From assembly GCF_001420695.1 (NCBI RefSeq), contig NZ_LJJB01000007.1, positions 879,890 to 943,889 on the forward strand: 64,000 nt of DNA, written 5' to 3'. This DNA comes from Brevibacillus choshinensis. Lineage in GTDB: Bacteria; Bacillota; Bacilli; Brevibacillales; Brevibacillaceae. A model generated the notes under the pieces. The model was not told the origin of the DNA. It saw only the letters and a program-made list of their open reading frames with translations, and ran no database searches. This document shows, piece by piece, positions 41,886 through 51,177 of this stretch. The position numbers were made by a program, and so were the translations under genes. Position 1 is the first letter of the stretch, and each line of letters opens with the position of its first letter.

Positions 41886-42337
41886 ATGATTCGCGTTTTT
41901 CCTACGACCAGTCAAGATGCTGCTACACGCATGTGGCAGCTACAGCAAGCTGCATACCGTGTGGAAGCTGAGCTGATTGGGTGGAGTGATTTGCCGCCGC
42001 TACGAGAAACCGTCGAGGAGCTGATGGGGAGCGAGGAAACTTTCATCGCTTATGTAGAGGAGGGGGAGTTGGCTGGAGCCCTATCGTTCCAAAAAATGGG
42101 GATAAGCTCGACATCCACAAAATGATCGTAGACCCCAAGCATTTTCGAAAAGGAATCGCGAGACAATTGCTGATTCATCTTGAAACGATTTACGCGGATG
42201 TAAAGACGATCGTCGTATCGACGGGTGCTCGGAATGAACCAGCAGTCCAGTTATACTTGCGCCAAGGATACGAATCGACAGGGACAAAAGAAGTTGCACC
42301 AGGACTTGCGCTCGCATTCTTTCGAAAAGAGCTGTAG
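41886..42337 (+). pseudogene. GNAT acetyltransferase with a frameshift at an A6 run
   Basis: The first frame (41886-42125, MIRVFPTTSQDAATRM) gives the N-terminal half of a GNAT enzyme and then stops; the second frame (from about 42098 to 42337) gives the rest, with the acetyl-CoA loop DPKHFRKGIARQLL and the C-terminal YLRQGYEST. Joining them needs one extra A in the run of six at 42091-42096, which would read FQKNGDKLDIHKMIVDP, a normal GNAT core. This is a recent frameshift, a sequencing error, or transcriptional slippage. SD GAGGGGGG precedes the ATG. It follows ycgQ by 12 bases. Confidence 0.8.
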
Positions 42338-42408
42338 AACGAGAAGATAGAGTCCAGTCATCTATGTTCCTTTTATGAGGAGGACAGGATTCCTATAAAA
42401 GCCAACCA

Positions 42409-42450
42409 AAAAGCTGACGCTCGAATGATTGCTCGGACGTCAGCTTTTCC
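42409..42450. terminator. Bidirectional terminator before the manganese operon end
   Basis: AAAAGCTGACG (42409-42419) and CGTCAGCTTTT (42438-42448) form an 11-bp stem with T-runs on both sides, between the GNAT remnant (+) and the last permease gene (-). Confidence 0.8.
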
Positions 42451-42461
42451 TTTTACTTGAG

Positions 42462-43343
42462 TTATGCTTCACCCAACTGAACTTTTCTTCTCGCTACCAT
42501 TTTACTAATCAAGCCGTGGCGAGGCGAGAACAAGAACGCCAGGAGGAACAACAAGCCAGCAACAGCTGTCATGGCACCCGCGATCGAGCTATCCAGCCAC
42601 GAGGCGAGGAAGTAACCCAGAACGGCGGAGAGGACGCCTACTCCCATACTGATGAAGAGCATGACATGCAGGCGATCGGTAAGCAAATAAGCAGTAGCAC
42701 TGGGAACGACGAGCATCGCGACTACGAGGATCGCTCCTACGCTTTCAAAGGCAGCGACTGTTGTCAGTGAGACTAGCGTCATCAGCAGATAGTGAAAGAG
42801 CATGACCGGAATCCCGATGGCAGCCGCGAGAGCAGGGTCAAAGCTGCATAGCTTGAACTGTTTAAAAAACAAGCCGATGACCAGCAGGCTGAACAGGAAT
42901 ACGCCTCCTACACCCCACAAAGCGCGAGGGCCCATGTCAGTACCGCCTAGCTGCCAGGTATCCCATGGGACGTAGGCGATTTCTCCATACAGAACGCAAT
43001 CGAGATCGAGATCGACTTGCTGGGTGTAGAGCGAGACGAGGACGACACCGACTGAAAAGAGGGCCGTAAAGGTCACCCCGATAGCTGCATCGGACTTGAC
43101 ACCACTCTGATTCAGCATCTGGACAATAAAAACAGTGATCAAGCCAATGACGGCGGCACCGATGAGCATAGGCAGGATATCCCGGCTGCCACTGAAGAGA
43201 AAGGCGAGCACGATTCCCGGCAGAATAGCGTGACTGATGGCATCACCCAGCATCGCCATCCGGCGCAAGATGAGGAAGCAGCCGAGAAAACCACATGATG
43301 CCGCTACCAGTGAGCCAGTCAAAATGATTAAGAACGTGTTCAC
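42462..43343 (-). CDS. Manganese-type ABC transporter permease (second subunit)
   Basis: A 293-residue ABC-3 family permease with about eight membrane helices and the cytoplasmic coupling segment LGDAISHAILPGIVLAF typical of metal importers. It lacks the C-terminal regulator-like extension of its partner. GTG start overlaps the stop of the preceding permease gene by three bases (TGTGA), which indicates translational coupling. Last gene of the operon binding protein-ATPase-permease-permease; two different permeases suggest a heterodimeric channel as in Bacillus MntCD. Confidence 0.9.
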   Translation of the reverse strand: MNTFLIILTGSLVAASCGFLGCFLILRRMAMLGDAISHAILPGIVLAFLFSGSRDILPMLIGAAVIGLITVFIVQMLNQSGVKSDAAIGVTFTALFSVGVVLVSLYTQQVDLDLDCVLYGEIAYVPWDTWQLGGTDMGPRALWGVGGVFLFSLLVIGLFFKQFKLCSFDPALAAAIGIPVMLFHYLLMTLVSLTTVAAFESVGAILVVAMLVVPSATAYLLTDRLHVMLFISMGVGVLSAVLGYFLASWLDSSIAGAMTAVAGLLFLLAFLFSPRHGLISKMVARRKVQLGEA

Positions 43344-44692
43344 AGCGATAGCCCCCCTTGGTTCGAAGGTTGCAGCAGGTGAGAGACGCCCTGGTGATCC
43401 GCAAGTCTCGGAGTCAGGTCATAGGCACTCAACTGAGCAAGCATGAGGGACAATTCCTCGTCAGATAATTGGGGAGCGAGCTCCTCCTGATTTACGTCAA
43501 TTTCCAGGTCGTGGTATTGATTTTGATTCATGTGGTACAGATCCCAAAGACGCTGATTCAGGACGAGACGATGGGCTTCCTTTAAGCCATCCGGAGTAAA
43601 GGTCCAGAGCAGCTCTTCTTTCGTACGAGATCGTTCCGTTACATAGCGTTTCTTTTGCAGCGCGTACATGGCCTTGCGAACGGCTGAGGCTCGTTTCCCG
43701 CATTTCTGTGCCAGGTGTTCCCCACTGAAACCGTAATAGACTCTGGTAGGGCGCCTTTTTGTCTGTTCTTCCAATTTCTCGTACAGAGCCTGCATGACAT
43801 CCTCGCGCAAGATTTTGTTGCGCATGCTCAAAAAACGTACCATCCGCGCCAACACACCACGGCGAGGAGAGAAGAGCAGAGAGAGCAAGAAGAAGGCAGT
43901 AGCAGAGAGCACGATGGTCGGGCCCGTCGGGAGATTTTCCTGCTGGGTACTGATGAGCGTACCGAGAACACCGCTGAGTGCTCCAAAGAAACCAGAGAGA
44001 ATCACCATTTTTCCGAGCTTATCTGTCCAGTAGCGCGCAGTGACTGCAGGCGCGATCAGCATCGCTGCGACCAAGACGACACCCACAGCCTGTAATCCAA
44101 TAACGACAGACATCAGGAGCATGAGCATCAAGACGCCGTCGAGCAGGCCCATGGGAAATCCCAAGCCGCGTCCGAAGCCAGGGTCAAAGGAGAGGAGCGT
44201 AAATTCTTTAAATAACAGGGCCGTTGTCACAATCAGGACGGCCGCTACAATCATGATGGTAATTACGTCATGGAAGACGAGAGATGCGGCTTGCCCGAAC
44301 AGGAATTTGTCCAGACCGCTCTGATTGCCACTAGCGCTGTGCTGAATGTACGTCAGTAGTACAATACCGATTCCAAAAAAGACAGAAAGGGTTAGGGCGA
44401 GCGACGTATCTTCCTTGATCCGCGTATGCCGAGAGATAGCGGTGATGCAGTAGGTGGCCAACAGTCCCGCTACCCCTGCACCGATTAAAAAAAGTCCGAT
44501 CGATTTGGAACCAGTCAACAGGTAGACAAGGCATACCCCAGGCAGAGCAGCATGGGCGAGGGCATCTCCCACCAGAGATCGTCCTCTCAGGAAGGCAAAG
44601 CATCCGAGAACGCCGCTACTGATCCCGAGCAAGACGCACCCCATCAAAACCCATTGTGTATTGGGATCTTGCAGGGCAAGCCACACATTCAT
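43340..44692 (-). CDS. ABC-3 permease fused to a DtxR/MntR-like winged-helix domain
   Basis: A 450-residue protein. Residues about 1-285 are a metal-importer permease with the coupling motif [18 protein letters not shown]. Residues about 300-430 are soluble: a winged-helix region ([20 protein letters not shown], then [20 protein letters not shown]) and a helical segment ([20 protein letters not shown]) resembling the dimerisation and metal-binding domain of DtxR/MntR repressors. The tail sits in the cytoplasm and may sense manganese directly. Start overlaps the ATPase stop (ATGA). Operon position is third. Confidence 0.85.
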   Translation of the reverse strand: MNVWLALQDPNTQWVLMGCVLLGISSGVLGCFAFLRGRSLVGDALAHAALPGVCLVYLLTGSKSIGLFLIGAGVAGLLATYCITAISRHTRIKEDTSLALTLSVFFGIGIVLLTYIQHSASGNQSGLDKFLFGQAASLVFHDVITIMIVAAVLIVTTALLFKEFTLLSFDPGFGRGLGFPMGLLDGVLMLMLLMSVVIGLQAVGVVLVAAMLIAPAVTARYWTDKLGKMVILSGFFGALSGVLGTLISTQQENLPTGPTIVLSATAFFLLSLLFSPRRGVLARMVRFLSMRNKILREDVMQALYEKLEEQTKRRPTRVYYGFSGEHLAQKCGKRASAVRKAMYALQKKRYVTERSRTKEELLWTFTPDGLKEAHRLVLNQRLWDLYHMNQNQYHDLEIDVNQEELAPQLSDEELSLMLAQLSAYDLTPRLADHQGVSHLLQPSNQGGLSL

Positions 44693-45480
44693 GAGTCCGT
44701 CGCCTCCTTTGTAGAAGGCGAACTGGTTAGCAATACTTGATTGCCCATAATATGGAGCCTTCCCCCGTAGGTCTTTTGCAAATTCTCGGGAGTGAACGCT
44801 TCTCGTGTGGGACCTGCAGCGATGACACGACGATTGAGCAAGATCGCCCAGTCAAAATACTCTTCGACGGTTTGCAAATCGTGATGGACGACCAGCACGG
44901 TTTTTTTCTGTTGCTTCAGCTCATTTAGTAGTTGAATAATTGCTTTTTCGGTTGCAGCGTCGACACCCGCAAACGGCTCATCCATGAAGTAGAGCTGAGC
45001 TTCCTGTGCCAGTGCACGAGCCAAAAAGACACGCTGCTGCTGACCGCCGGATAGCTGACTGATTTGGCGGTTCGCATAGTCTGCCATTCCTACCTTTGAC
45101 AAGCATTCCATTGCAAAATCGCGGTCAGCCTTGCCAGGGCGTCGAAACCAGCCTAAACGTCCGTAGCGGCCCATCAAGACAACATCCAACGCGTCGGTAG
45201 GGAAGTCCCAATCCACTGACTCGCGCTGTGGTACATAGCCGACAAGTTTTCGTTGCTGCTTGTAAGGCTGGCCATAGATTTCCGTTTCACCAGAGGCTAC
45301 GGGGATCAAACCCTGTACGGCTTTGATGAACGTAGATTTCCCGGCGCCATTTGGGCCGATGATACCGATGAGCTTTCCCTCAGGAACCTCAACGTGAACA
45401 CTTCTGAGGACGGGCTTCTTTTGATAGGCGACGGTCAAATCCCGAACCCGGAGTGGTACAGATTTCGTTCTGATAGACAT
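44689..45480 (-). CDS. Manganese-type ABC transporter ATPase
   Basis: A 263-residue ATPase: Walker [15 protein letters not shown], signature [16 protein letters not shown], Walker [15 protein letters not shown] and switch His in VVHHDLQTV. The GAGKST form and the sequence are typical of the MntB/ZnuC group. It pairs with the two permeases downstream and the lipoprotein upstream. Good SD (AAAGGAA). Regulation is through the MntR-like box before the operon. Confidence 0.92.
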   Translation of the reverse strand: MSIRTKSVPLRVRDLTVAYQKKPVLRSVHVEVPEGKLIGIIGPNGAGKSTFIKAVQGLIPVASGETEIYGQPYKQQRKLVGYVPQRESVDWDFPTDALDVVLMGRYGRLGWFRRPGKADRDFAMECLSKVGMADYANRQISQLSGGQQQRVFLARALAQEAQLYFMDEPFAGVDAATEKAIIQLLNELKQQKKTVLVVHHDLQTVEEYFDWAILLNRRVIAAGPTREAFTPENLQKTYGGRLHIMGNQVLLTSSPSTKEATDS

Positions 45481-45509
45481 GCCTCACTCATTCCTTTCTG
45501 ACAAGCATG

Positions 45510-46457
45510 TTATTTCAAGGCTTTCACGATGGTGTCGACGTTGTGCCTTACCATTCCGATGTAGGAACCCTCAGGTGTTCCAGGCGCTCCCATCGCATCG
45601 GAGAACAATTCTCCGCCAATGATTACCGTATGATTTTTTGCAGCAGCACCTTGGACGACAGCCTCGATAGAGCGTTTCGGTACAGAGGACTCTACGAATA
45701 CGGCTTTGATCTGGCGTTCAACCAAGGAATCTACCAGCTGCTGAACATCCTTGAGTCCGTACTCAGAAGCGGTGCTGATCCCTTGTAAGCCGAGTACTTC
45801 TACATCGTAGGCGTGACCGAAATACTGAAAAGCATCGTGAGCAGTAACCAGAACTCGTTGTTCTTTCGGGATGCTAGCGAGCTGCGTGCGTGCATAATCG
45901 TCCAGTTCTTTTAGTTCGCCAAGGTATTTTTCCGCGTTTGCCGTGTAGGTGTTTTGGTTCGAAGGGTCAATCGCGACCATGTCGTCCCGAACTTGCTCCA
46001 CTGACTTGATCCACAAGGAGACGTCGAACCAGACGTGAGGGTCCGGATTATCGGGAGAAGCGGGGTCCGCGAGCAAGTCGTCTTTGGTCAGCTTCGCAGT
46101 TACAGGTTTGACAGGTTTGCTTTTGCCGATTTTTTCAAAGATATCAATCATTTTGCCTTCGAGATGCTGACCGGAGTAAAAGATGATGTCCGCATTATTG
46201 ATTCGCTTGATATCCCCCTCAGATGCTTTGTATAAGTGAGGGTCTACGCCTGCTCCCATCAATTGAGTGACTTCGACGTGTTCGCCGCCGACTTGCTTAA
46301 CGATGTCCGCGACCATACCAGTTGTCGTGGTGACTTTCCATATCCCGTCCTTTGCTTGCGGAGCATCATGATTCGAGCAGCCTGCAAAGAGCAAAGAAGC
46401 AGTCATGATGGTAGTGAGAATTCCAGCTCTCCAACGAGTCAAATATGTAGGTTTCAA
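45510..46457 (-). CDS. Manganese-binding lipoprotein of the ABC importer (MntA-like)
   Basis: A 315-residue cluster A-I (ZnuA/MntA/PsaA) binding protein. The lipobox is LLFAGC near residue 26. Likely metal ligands are His in GVDPHLY, His in NPDPHVWFDVS, Glu in VFVESSVPKR and Asp/His near the C-terminus. It has no long His/Asp-rich loop of zinc-specific ZnuA, which with the MntR-like operator favours manganese. TTG start with GAGGGGAG about 8 bases upstream. First gene of a four-gene operon. Confidence 0.88.
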   Translation of the reverse strand: MKPTYLTRWRAGILTTIMTASLLFAGCSNHDAPQAKDGIWKVTTTTGMVADIVKQVGGEHVEVTQLMGAGVDPHLYKASEGDIKRINNADIIFYSGQHLEGKMIDIFEKIGKSKPVKPVTAKLTKDDLLADPASPDNPDPHVWFDVSLWIKSVEQVRDDMVAIDPSNQNTYTANAEKYLGELKELDDYARTQLASIPKEQRVLVTAHDAFQYFGHAYDVEVLGLQGISTASEYGLKDVQQLVDSLVERQIKAVFVESSVPKRSIEAVVQGAAAKNHTVIIGGELFSDAMGAPGTPEGSYIGMVRHNVDTIVKALK

Positions 46458-46497
46458 AGTTTGTCTCCCCTCAATTCTTTTTTATTAATGCACGAAT

Positions 46498-46541
46498 GTT
46501 TCCTTAGGGCAACTTTAGCACATAAATATTCCTTTATGCAA
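46498..46541 (-). promoter_or_regulatory. Promoter with MntR-type operator of the manganese operon
   Basis: On the minus strand TTGCAT (46541-46536) and TAAAGT (46517-46512) are 18 bases apart. The complement of 46498-46513 reads GTTGCCCTAAGGAAAC, 14 of 16 matches to the B. subtilis MntR box TTTGCCTTAAGGAAAC. It overlaps the -10 box and start site, so Mn-loaded MntR would repress the operon. Confidence 0.8.
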
Positions 46542-46625
46542 CAGTATTCTCTTAAGTGAAAAAAGTTGCCTGTATGCAAGTATGTCGTTTTTCGAGTCCA
46601 GCGTTTTTGTGAGGCTAGCATATGC

Positions 46626-46655
46626 AAAAGGCAGGTGAACGTGTCACCTGCCTTG
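46626..46655 (-). terminator. Terminator of the two-component operon
   Basis: AAGGCAGGTGA and TCACCTGCCTT form an 11-bp stem with a 5-base loop and a TTTTG tail on the minus strand. Confidence 0.8.
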
Positions 46656-46663
46656 GTACTTCC

Positions 46664-47314
46664 TCATTTTTTCATGATCAAATGGTGCCGGACCGCGTAG
46701 GCTGCCAATTGAACACGATTCGCTAACTGCAGCTTGTCCAAAATGTTTTTTAAATGATTTTTTACCGTATTTTCAGCGATGATGAGAGCCTCGCTGATTT
46801 CTCGATTCGTTTTGCCTGCCCCGACGTACATGACAATTTCACGTTCGCGTGGGGTAAGAATTTCCGGAACCATTCCATCGGGTTCTTCGTCTTGACGGAA
46901 GCGATGCAGCAGCCTGTTTGCCATCTCACGCGACAGCTCACTGTCTTCGCCCAACAAAGCGTGTAAGTAATTGATCCAGTCGTCCGGCTCCAAATTTTTC
47001 AACAAATAGCCTTGTGCGCCAAACTGGATGGCTGTAATGAGATCACCGACATCATCAGAAACACTCAAGATGACGACTTTGATATGTGGATACGCTTTTT
47101 TAACTTCACGTGTAGCTTCCAGGCCGTTCCATTTGGGCATGTTGATATCCATCAAGATGAGGTCGGGCTGTAGCTGACCGCATAGCTGAAAGGCTTGCTC
47201 GCCGTTTTCCGCTTCCCCCACGACTTCAAAAGAAGGGTCTGGATCGAGGAGACTACGGATCGCAGAGCGCGCCATAGGGTGGTCATCGGCAATCAATACT
47301 CGGTAGCCGTTCAT
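46664..47314 (-). CDS. NarL/LuxR-family response regulator
   Basis: A 216-residue response regulator. The receiver domain has ADDHPMARSA, the phosphorylated Asp in LILMDINMPKWNG and the switch Ser/Lys region; the C-terminal LuxR-type HTH (about 150-212) has LTPREREIVMYVGAGKTNRE and AENTVKNHLKNILDKLQ. The start overlaps the kinase stop by four bases (ATGA), making the pair one system. Related to LiaR/DegU-type regulators; the signal and targets are unknown. Confidence 0.9.
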   Translation of the reverse strand: MNGYRVLIADDHPMARSAIRSLLDPDPSFEVVGEAENGEQAFQLCGQLQPDLILMDINMPKWNGLEATREVKKAYPHIKVVILSVSDDVGDLITAIQFGAQGYLLKNLEPDDWINYLHALLGEDSELSREMANRLLHRFRQDEEPDGMVPEILTPREREIVMYVGAGKTNREISEALIIAENTVKNHLKNILDKLQLANRVQLAAYAVRHHLIMKK

Positions 47315-48117
47315 TTGGTTGTACCTCCAGAATGGGATGTTAGGACGATTGTCGTGCCTCCAGCCTCTCGTGGTCGAATATCGATCGTAGCTTGTAATTG
47401 CTTGGCTCGATCATTCATCATCGAAAGTCCATATTTTTTCGCCTCTTCAGAGGGCTTGGGCATGCCGATTCCATCATCCTCAATTGCGAGTGTCCAGCTC
47501 CGAGGCTCGGTAGTGGAGAGGTGCAGCCATGAATGGTGAGCCGAAGAGTGCTTGCGGATGTTGGCAAACGCCTCTTGAATGATCCCGAATAGCTGTACCT
47601 CTTCTGCTGGTGTAAAAAAGTTTTCCCTGATTTGTAGCTCGGGAGAAACATCAATTCCGGACAGAGCGCTCCATTGCGTTAACCATTTTTTCAATCGCTG
47701 TTCCAGACTTCCTTCTTCAGGTAGGGAGCGCAGATTGAAGATGGCTTGACGAACATGGTTGTCGATGGCGGAAACCGCAACACGAGCATCGTCGAGCTGT
47801 CCTTGCCTTAATTTCACGTTCAAAAAAAACAAAGACTGGGCAATTCCGTCGTGTAGCTCGCGAGCTAGGCGCTCTCTTTCTTCATAGACAGCACGGCGGG
47901 CTTGTTCTTCCACGATTTTCGCATTCATTCGCTCCAATGTACGAAACATCCACGTGGCAAATAAAAAGGAGAGTAGCAAGGTCATTAACGTAATGTAGAC
48001 GTTGCCCGTTTCCATGGACATATAAGGTAATAGAAAGTCATGTCGCACAAACTCAAAGCCCCCGATAATGACGGTGGGGATCAGTACGGTCAGCCAATAA
48101 AAAATACGATATGTCAT
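47311..48117 (-). CDS. Two-component sensor histidine kinase (HisKA_3)
   Basis: A 268-residue kinase with two membrane helices (about 5-24 and 40-58) and almost no extracytoplasmic loop, followed by a HisKA_3 dimerisation domain with the phospho-acceptor in ARELHDGIAQSLFFLN and an HATPase domain (LAIEDDGIGMP, YGLSMMNDRA). An intramembrane-sensing design like LiaS, suggesting envelope stress sensing (inference). ATG 48117 is chosen for SD AAGGAAGGG; the frame is open upstream. Confidence 0.88.
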   Translation of the reverse strand: MTYRIFYWLTVLIPTVIIGGFEFVRHDFLLPYMSMETGNVYITLMTLLLSFLFATWMFRTLERMNAKIVEEQARRAVYEERERLARELHDGIAQSLFFLNVKLRQGQLDDARVAVSAIDNHVRQAIFNLRSLPEEGSLEQRLKKWLTQWSALSGIDVSPELQIRENFFTPAEEVQLFGIIQEAFANIRKHSSAHHSWLHLSTTEPRSWTLAIEDDGIGMPKPSEEAKKYGLSMMNDRAKQLQATIDIRPREAGGTTIVLTSHSGGTTK

Positions 48118-48221
48118 AGTGGAAATCCCTTCCTTGCCTCTATCAATCAATCCTAGTATACCGAAGCGAGCGGTCGGATGGTATACTCGGTATCAGAATA
48201 AGCGTCTGCAGGAGGGAGAAC

Positions 48222-49016
48222 ATGAGCAAGATAGCAACAGCGTTAACCATAGCAGGTTCTGACAGCGGCGGTGGGGCAGGAATCCAAGCCGATCTCAAAA
48301 CCTTTCATCAACTGGGTGTTTACGGAATGAGTGCCATCACGGCAGTGACGGCTCAAAATACATTAGGCGTTGCTGGCGTGTACCCGATCCCCGTGGAAGC
48401 CGTTTCCCAGCAGATTCGTGAAGTGCTGCGTGACATTGGAGCGGATGCAGCCAAAACTGGTATGCTTTTTGATGCGGCCATCATCCAGGCGGTTGCAGAG
48501 GAAATCGGTTCGTTTGGGATTCAAAAGCTGGTAGTGGACCCGGTGATGGTCGCAAAAGGGGGAGCCAAACTCTTACTCGATGAAGCTATCGCTGCATTAA
48601 AGCAGCATTTGCTTCCCGTGGCTGAAGTCGTCACGCCGAACTTGCCAGAAGCGGAGTGCCTGACAGGAATGCAAATCCGGACTCCCGATGAAATGCGAGA
48701 AGGCGCGAGGGCGATCCACGCGCTCGGGGTTCGAAACGTGCTCATGAAAGGCGGTCATCTGGAAGGGGATGTGGTCGTCGACATGCTCTTCGACGGACAA
48801 GCCTTTTATGAAATTTCCCATGAGCGCGTACAGACTCGTCACACCCACGGAACAGGCTGCACCTTTTCAGCAGCATTGACTGCTGAGCTGGCGAAGGGAA
48901 CGGCTCTCGTCACCGCTGTGGAGCGGGCGAACCGTTTTATTTTTGAAGCGATCAAAACCGCACCACAGCTAGGTGGAGGTCATGGACCGACCAATCATTG
49001 GGCTGTGATTGCTTGA
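48222..49016 (+). CDS. thiD: Hydroxymethylpyrimidine/phosphomethylpyrimidine kinase
   Basis: A 264-residue ribokinase-fold kinase that phosphorylates HMP and HMP-P in thiamine synthesis. Diagnostic stretches are [26 protein letters not shown] and the C-terminal anion hole [13 protein letters not shown]. Some paralogues act on pyridoxal instead. No THI-box riboswitch precedes it and no other thi gene is adjacent, so a salvage role or pyridoxal specificity should be kept in mind. SD AGGAGGGAG is strong. Confidence 0.88.
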   Translation: MSKIATALTIAGSDSGGGAGIQADLKTFHQLGVYGMSAITAVTAQNTLGVAGVYPIPVEAVSQQIREVLRDIGADAAKTGMLFDAAIIQAVAEEIGSFGIQKLVVDPVMVAKGGAKLLLDEAIAALKQHLLPVAEVVTPNLPEAECLTGMQIRTPDEMREGARAIHALGVRNVLMKGGHLEGDVVVDMLFDGQAFYEISHERVQTRHTHGTGCTFSAALTAELAKGTALVTAVERANRFIFEAIKTAPQLGGGHGPTNHWAVIA

Positions 49017-49022
49017 TAAAGA

Positions 49023-49060
49023 GAGCCCCCGTAAGCAGAATGAACTGCTCGGGGGCTCCT
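49023..49060. terminator. Hairpin terminator between thiD and the anti-sigma-like gene
   Basis: GAGCCCCCG (49023-49031) and CGGGGGCTC (49050-49058) form a 9-bp GC-rich stem with an inner AGCAG/CTGCT stem. T-runs are short on both sides. Confidence 0.6.
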
Positions 49061-49061
49061 A

Positions 49062-50444
49062 CTATTTGATTTGAAGCGTGAAGCCATCCGAGAGGCGGGA
49101 CGGGTAGTCTGTAAGAGTAAAGGTGTACGTATCGGGAGTGCCTTTCGCTGTCGTCCGTTTATACAGTGAGCCGTACCTCTGGCTGGACTTTACGTCAGAT
49201 GGATCTCCAGATGACGATGACCCGCTTACGTGCTCGTACTGATTTCCCCGATCATCCGTGAGTTCGTACCCAAAAGAGCTGAAGCGATTTTCATCTTGTT
49301 TCTCGACTTTCAAGAGAAAGTCCATTCCCACCACATCTTCATTTTGTCGTAATGCAGTCAGCTGGAGGCGGGAGTCAGGCGCCTTGATGAGCGTGCCTTT
49401 CTTGCCATCGATGACGACTTGTAACTTGTCTTTGTCCAGCGCCCGGATCCCGTCAGCTTTGAGCACCAGTTTTTCCGGTTGTTCAAAGTAGTTGCTCTCC
49501 AGATTGTAAGTGACCTTGTTTTGTCCGTCTTTCGTGGAAGGTATTCCATTCCCCCAGAACGCATAGGTACGTCCTTTTTCATCCTCCAGGCGCAAGCGGT
49601 CGAAGTCGAAAATATGCTTGGTATTGGCCGGGTCGAATTGTATGCTCACCTCAGTCTGCGTCGGATAAACGACGATCTGGGAAACGGTGAAGCGTTGGCC
49701 ATCGATTGTCACGTCCTGGTTGACAGGATAGACACTTTCTTTTAAGGTCTCATACTTGGTTTTATTGATAGGGAACGTGACTTGAAAAGGTGTTTCCAGC
49801 TTTTTCTGATCGACAGAGAGAGTGACTTTTGCTGTAAGTGTGTCCGGAACGTTTGGTGTATTCTCCCAGAAAATGTCAAGGCGATTCTGTTCAATACTTG
49901 TTGCTACCGATTCACCACTCGAAGACCAACTGTAGCCTGCTACCCAGTCCGATCCATTCTTGTCGGAAAAGCTTACATTCTCCAAGTCAACCGCATGACC
50001 GTCCTGCTCATGGCGGATCGTATAAAAAACGATCATACGCTTCTGATCCATCAACACCTGATCCACCGTAAAGCTCACCCCATCATGTGCCGCGCTAGCC
50101 CCGATTGATTGCACCAAGTCATGCTTTGCCGCCATTTGCAACCCTTTGTCATCCCGTATAAGTTCGACGAGCTTTTCCATGCCTGGGAGATGACTTACAT
50201 ACGCAGCGACAACGGGGGAGAGGCGTATGGAAAAAAATAGCCCCATCATAAGGATGCCGACGGCCATTGCCGATCCCCACCGAGCCAAGGTCCTGTGACG
50301 ATGTCTTATCCGCCGTTGTTTTGCCAGCTGCATTCCGTTGCGTATATAACGATCGATGCTTTCAGGCACCGTGATGTTTTCCATCCGTTCTTTTTCATTC
50401 CATAATTCCTTTTCGAGCTGTTTGAATGACTGATCCTCTTGCAT
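49062..50444 (-). CDS. DUF4179 membrane protein, probable anti-sigma partner
   Basis: A 460-residue protein: a cytoplasmic N-terminal part (about 1-65) with basic QRRIRHRHRTLARWG, one membrane helix (about 68-88) and a large extracytoplasmic part of beta-rich DUF4179/DUF5643 type domains. It follows an ECF sigma gene with only 4 bases between, the usual place of anti-sigma factors, so it probably binds the sigma factor inside and senses the envelope outside. No zinc-binding HxxxCxxC motif is seen. ATG 50444 follows AAAGGAG at 10 bases; an upstream open frame overlaps the sigma gene and is not used. Confidence 0.82.
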   Translation of the reverse strand: MQEDQSFKQLEKELWNEKERMENITVPESIDRYIRNGMQLAKQRRIRHRHRTLARWGSAMAVGILMMGLFFSIRLSPVVAAYVSHLPGMEKLVELIRDDKGLQMAAKHDLVQSIGASAAHDGVSFTVDQVLMDQKRMIVFYTIRHEQDGHAVDLENVSFSDKNGSDWVAGYSWSSSGESVATSIEQNRLDIFWENTPNVPDTLTAKVTLSVDQKKLETPFQVTFPINKTKYETLKESVYPVNQDVTIDGQRFTVSQIVVYPTQTEVSIQFDPANTKHIFDFDRLRLEDEKGRTYAFWGNGIPSTKDGQNKVTYNLESNYFEQPEKLVLKADGIRALDKDKLQVVIDGKKGTLIKAPDSRLQLTALRQNEDVVGMDFLLKVEKQDENRFSSFGYELTDDRGNQYEHVSGSSSSGDPSDVKSSQRYGSLYKRTTAKGTPDTYTFTLTDYPSRLSDGFTLQIK

Positions 50445-50448
50445 CTTT

Positions 50449-50973
50449 TCACCACTCCTTTCCCAAGTCTTGCCGAAGTGCTCCCAGTGCCTTGTGAAGC
50501 CAGGTTTTGATCGTTCCCTCAGGATGTCCGAGTACCGTAGCAATTTCCCGAATGGTCAGATCCTCAAAATATTTCAGGATAATGACATGTCGATGAAGGG
50601 GAGTAAGCCTTTCGAGAGCATCTTCTAGATGGAGACGGGTAGCTGACTGATCCGAGAAGGTAGGTTCTTTCTCAGGCTGGGCGTCCAAATGGGATGGATG
50701 CAGGACCCAGCGTTTTTTGTGCTTCTGTTCATCCATGCATACATGAATCACGATGCGTGTCAGCCAAGTGGAGACATACTCCGGTTGCTTGATTTGAGAG
50801 AGCTTGAGATAGGCTCTGCAGGTTGCTTCCTGAATGGCTTCGAGTGCGTCTGTTTCATTTCGCAGGAACGCATACGCCACTTTATACAGTTTTTCCTTGT
50901 GCATATTGAGTAATTGGTAAAAGGCATCGTCGCTTCCTCTCTGCGCCTCTGCTACCAGCTGTTCCAGATTCAC
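50449..50973 (-). CDS. ECF-type RNA polymerase sigma factor
   Basis: A 174-residue sigma-70 family factor with region 2 (about 10-75, including YKVAYAFLRNETDALEAIQE) and region 4 (about 115-165, including LKYFEDLTIREIATVLGHPE). It resembles SigV/YlaC-type ECF factors of Bacillales. GTG start with GGAGGGGG about 8 bases upstream. An ECF-like promoter directly upstream implies autoregulation. Cotranscribed with the DUF4179 gene. Confidence 0.9.
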   Translation of the reverse strand: MNLEQLVAEAQRGSDDAFYQLLNMHKEKLYKVAYAFLRNETDALEAIQEATCRAYLKLSQIKQPEYVSTWLTRIVIHVCMDEQKHKKRWVLHPSHLDAQPEKEPTFSDQSATRLHLEDALERLTPLHRHVIILKYFEDLTIREIATVLGHPEGTIKTWLHKALGALRQDLGKEW

Positions 50974-50992
50974 GTAACCCCCTCCTACCTGA

Positions 50993-51024
50993 TTAGACGA
51001 ACGAACAAGGGAAACGGTTTTCCA
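50993..51024 (-). promoter_or_regulatory. ECF-type autoregulatory promoter
   Basis: On the minus strand TGGAAAACC (51024-51016) is followed after 16 bases by CGTC (50999-50996) and TAA. This AACC-N16-CGTC layout is that of Bacillus SigM/SigV/SigW promoters and not of sigma-A. It lies 20 bases before the sigma-factor start. Confidence 0.7.
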
Positions 51025-51177
51025 AAAATAAAAAAGGGAAGAGATATGGGTTGCGTGCGAACCAAACGCCCAGTCGGTGCTTATTTTAACGTATAGGAAT
51101 TTTTAAGCGCAACGCGCTCCTCCATGAACAGGCCTCGACAGGGGTTTTTTTATAGAAAGAAAGGTGAGGCGAAATGA

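Noticed and set aside
48118-48221. THI-box riboswitch before thiD
   Set aside because: The leader is only about 100 bases, and I found no CTGAGA or ACCTGATC-like core.
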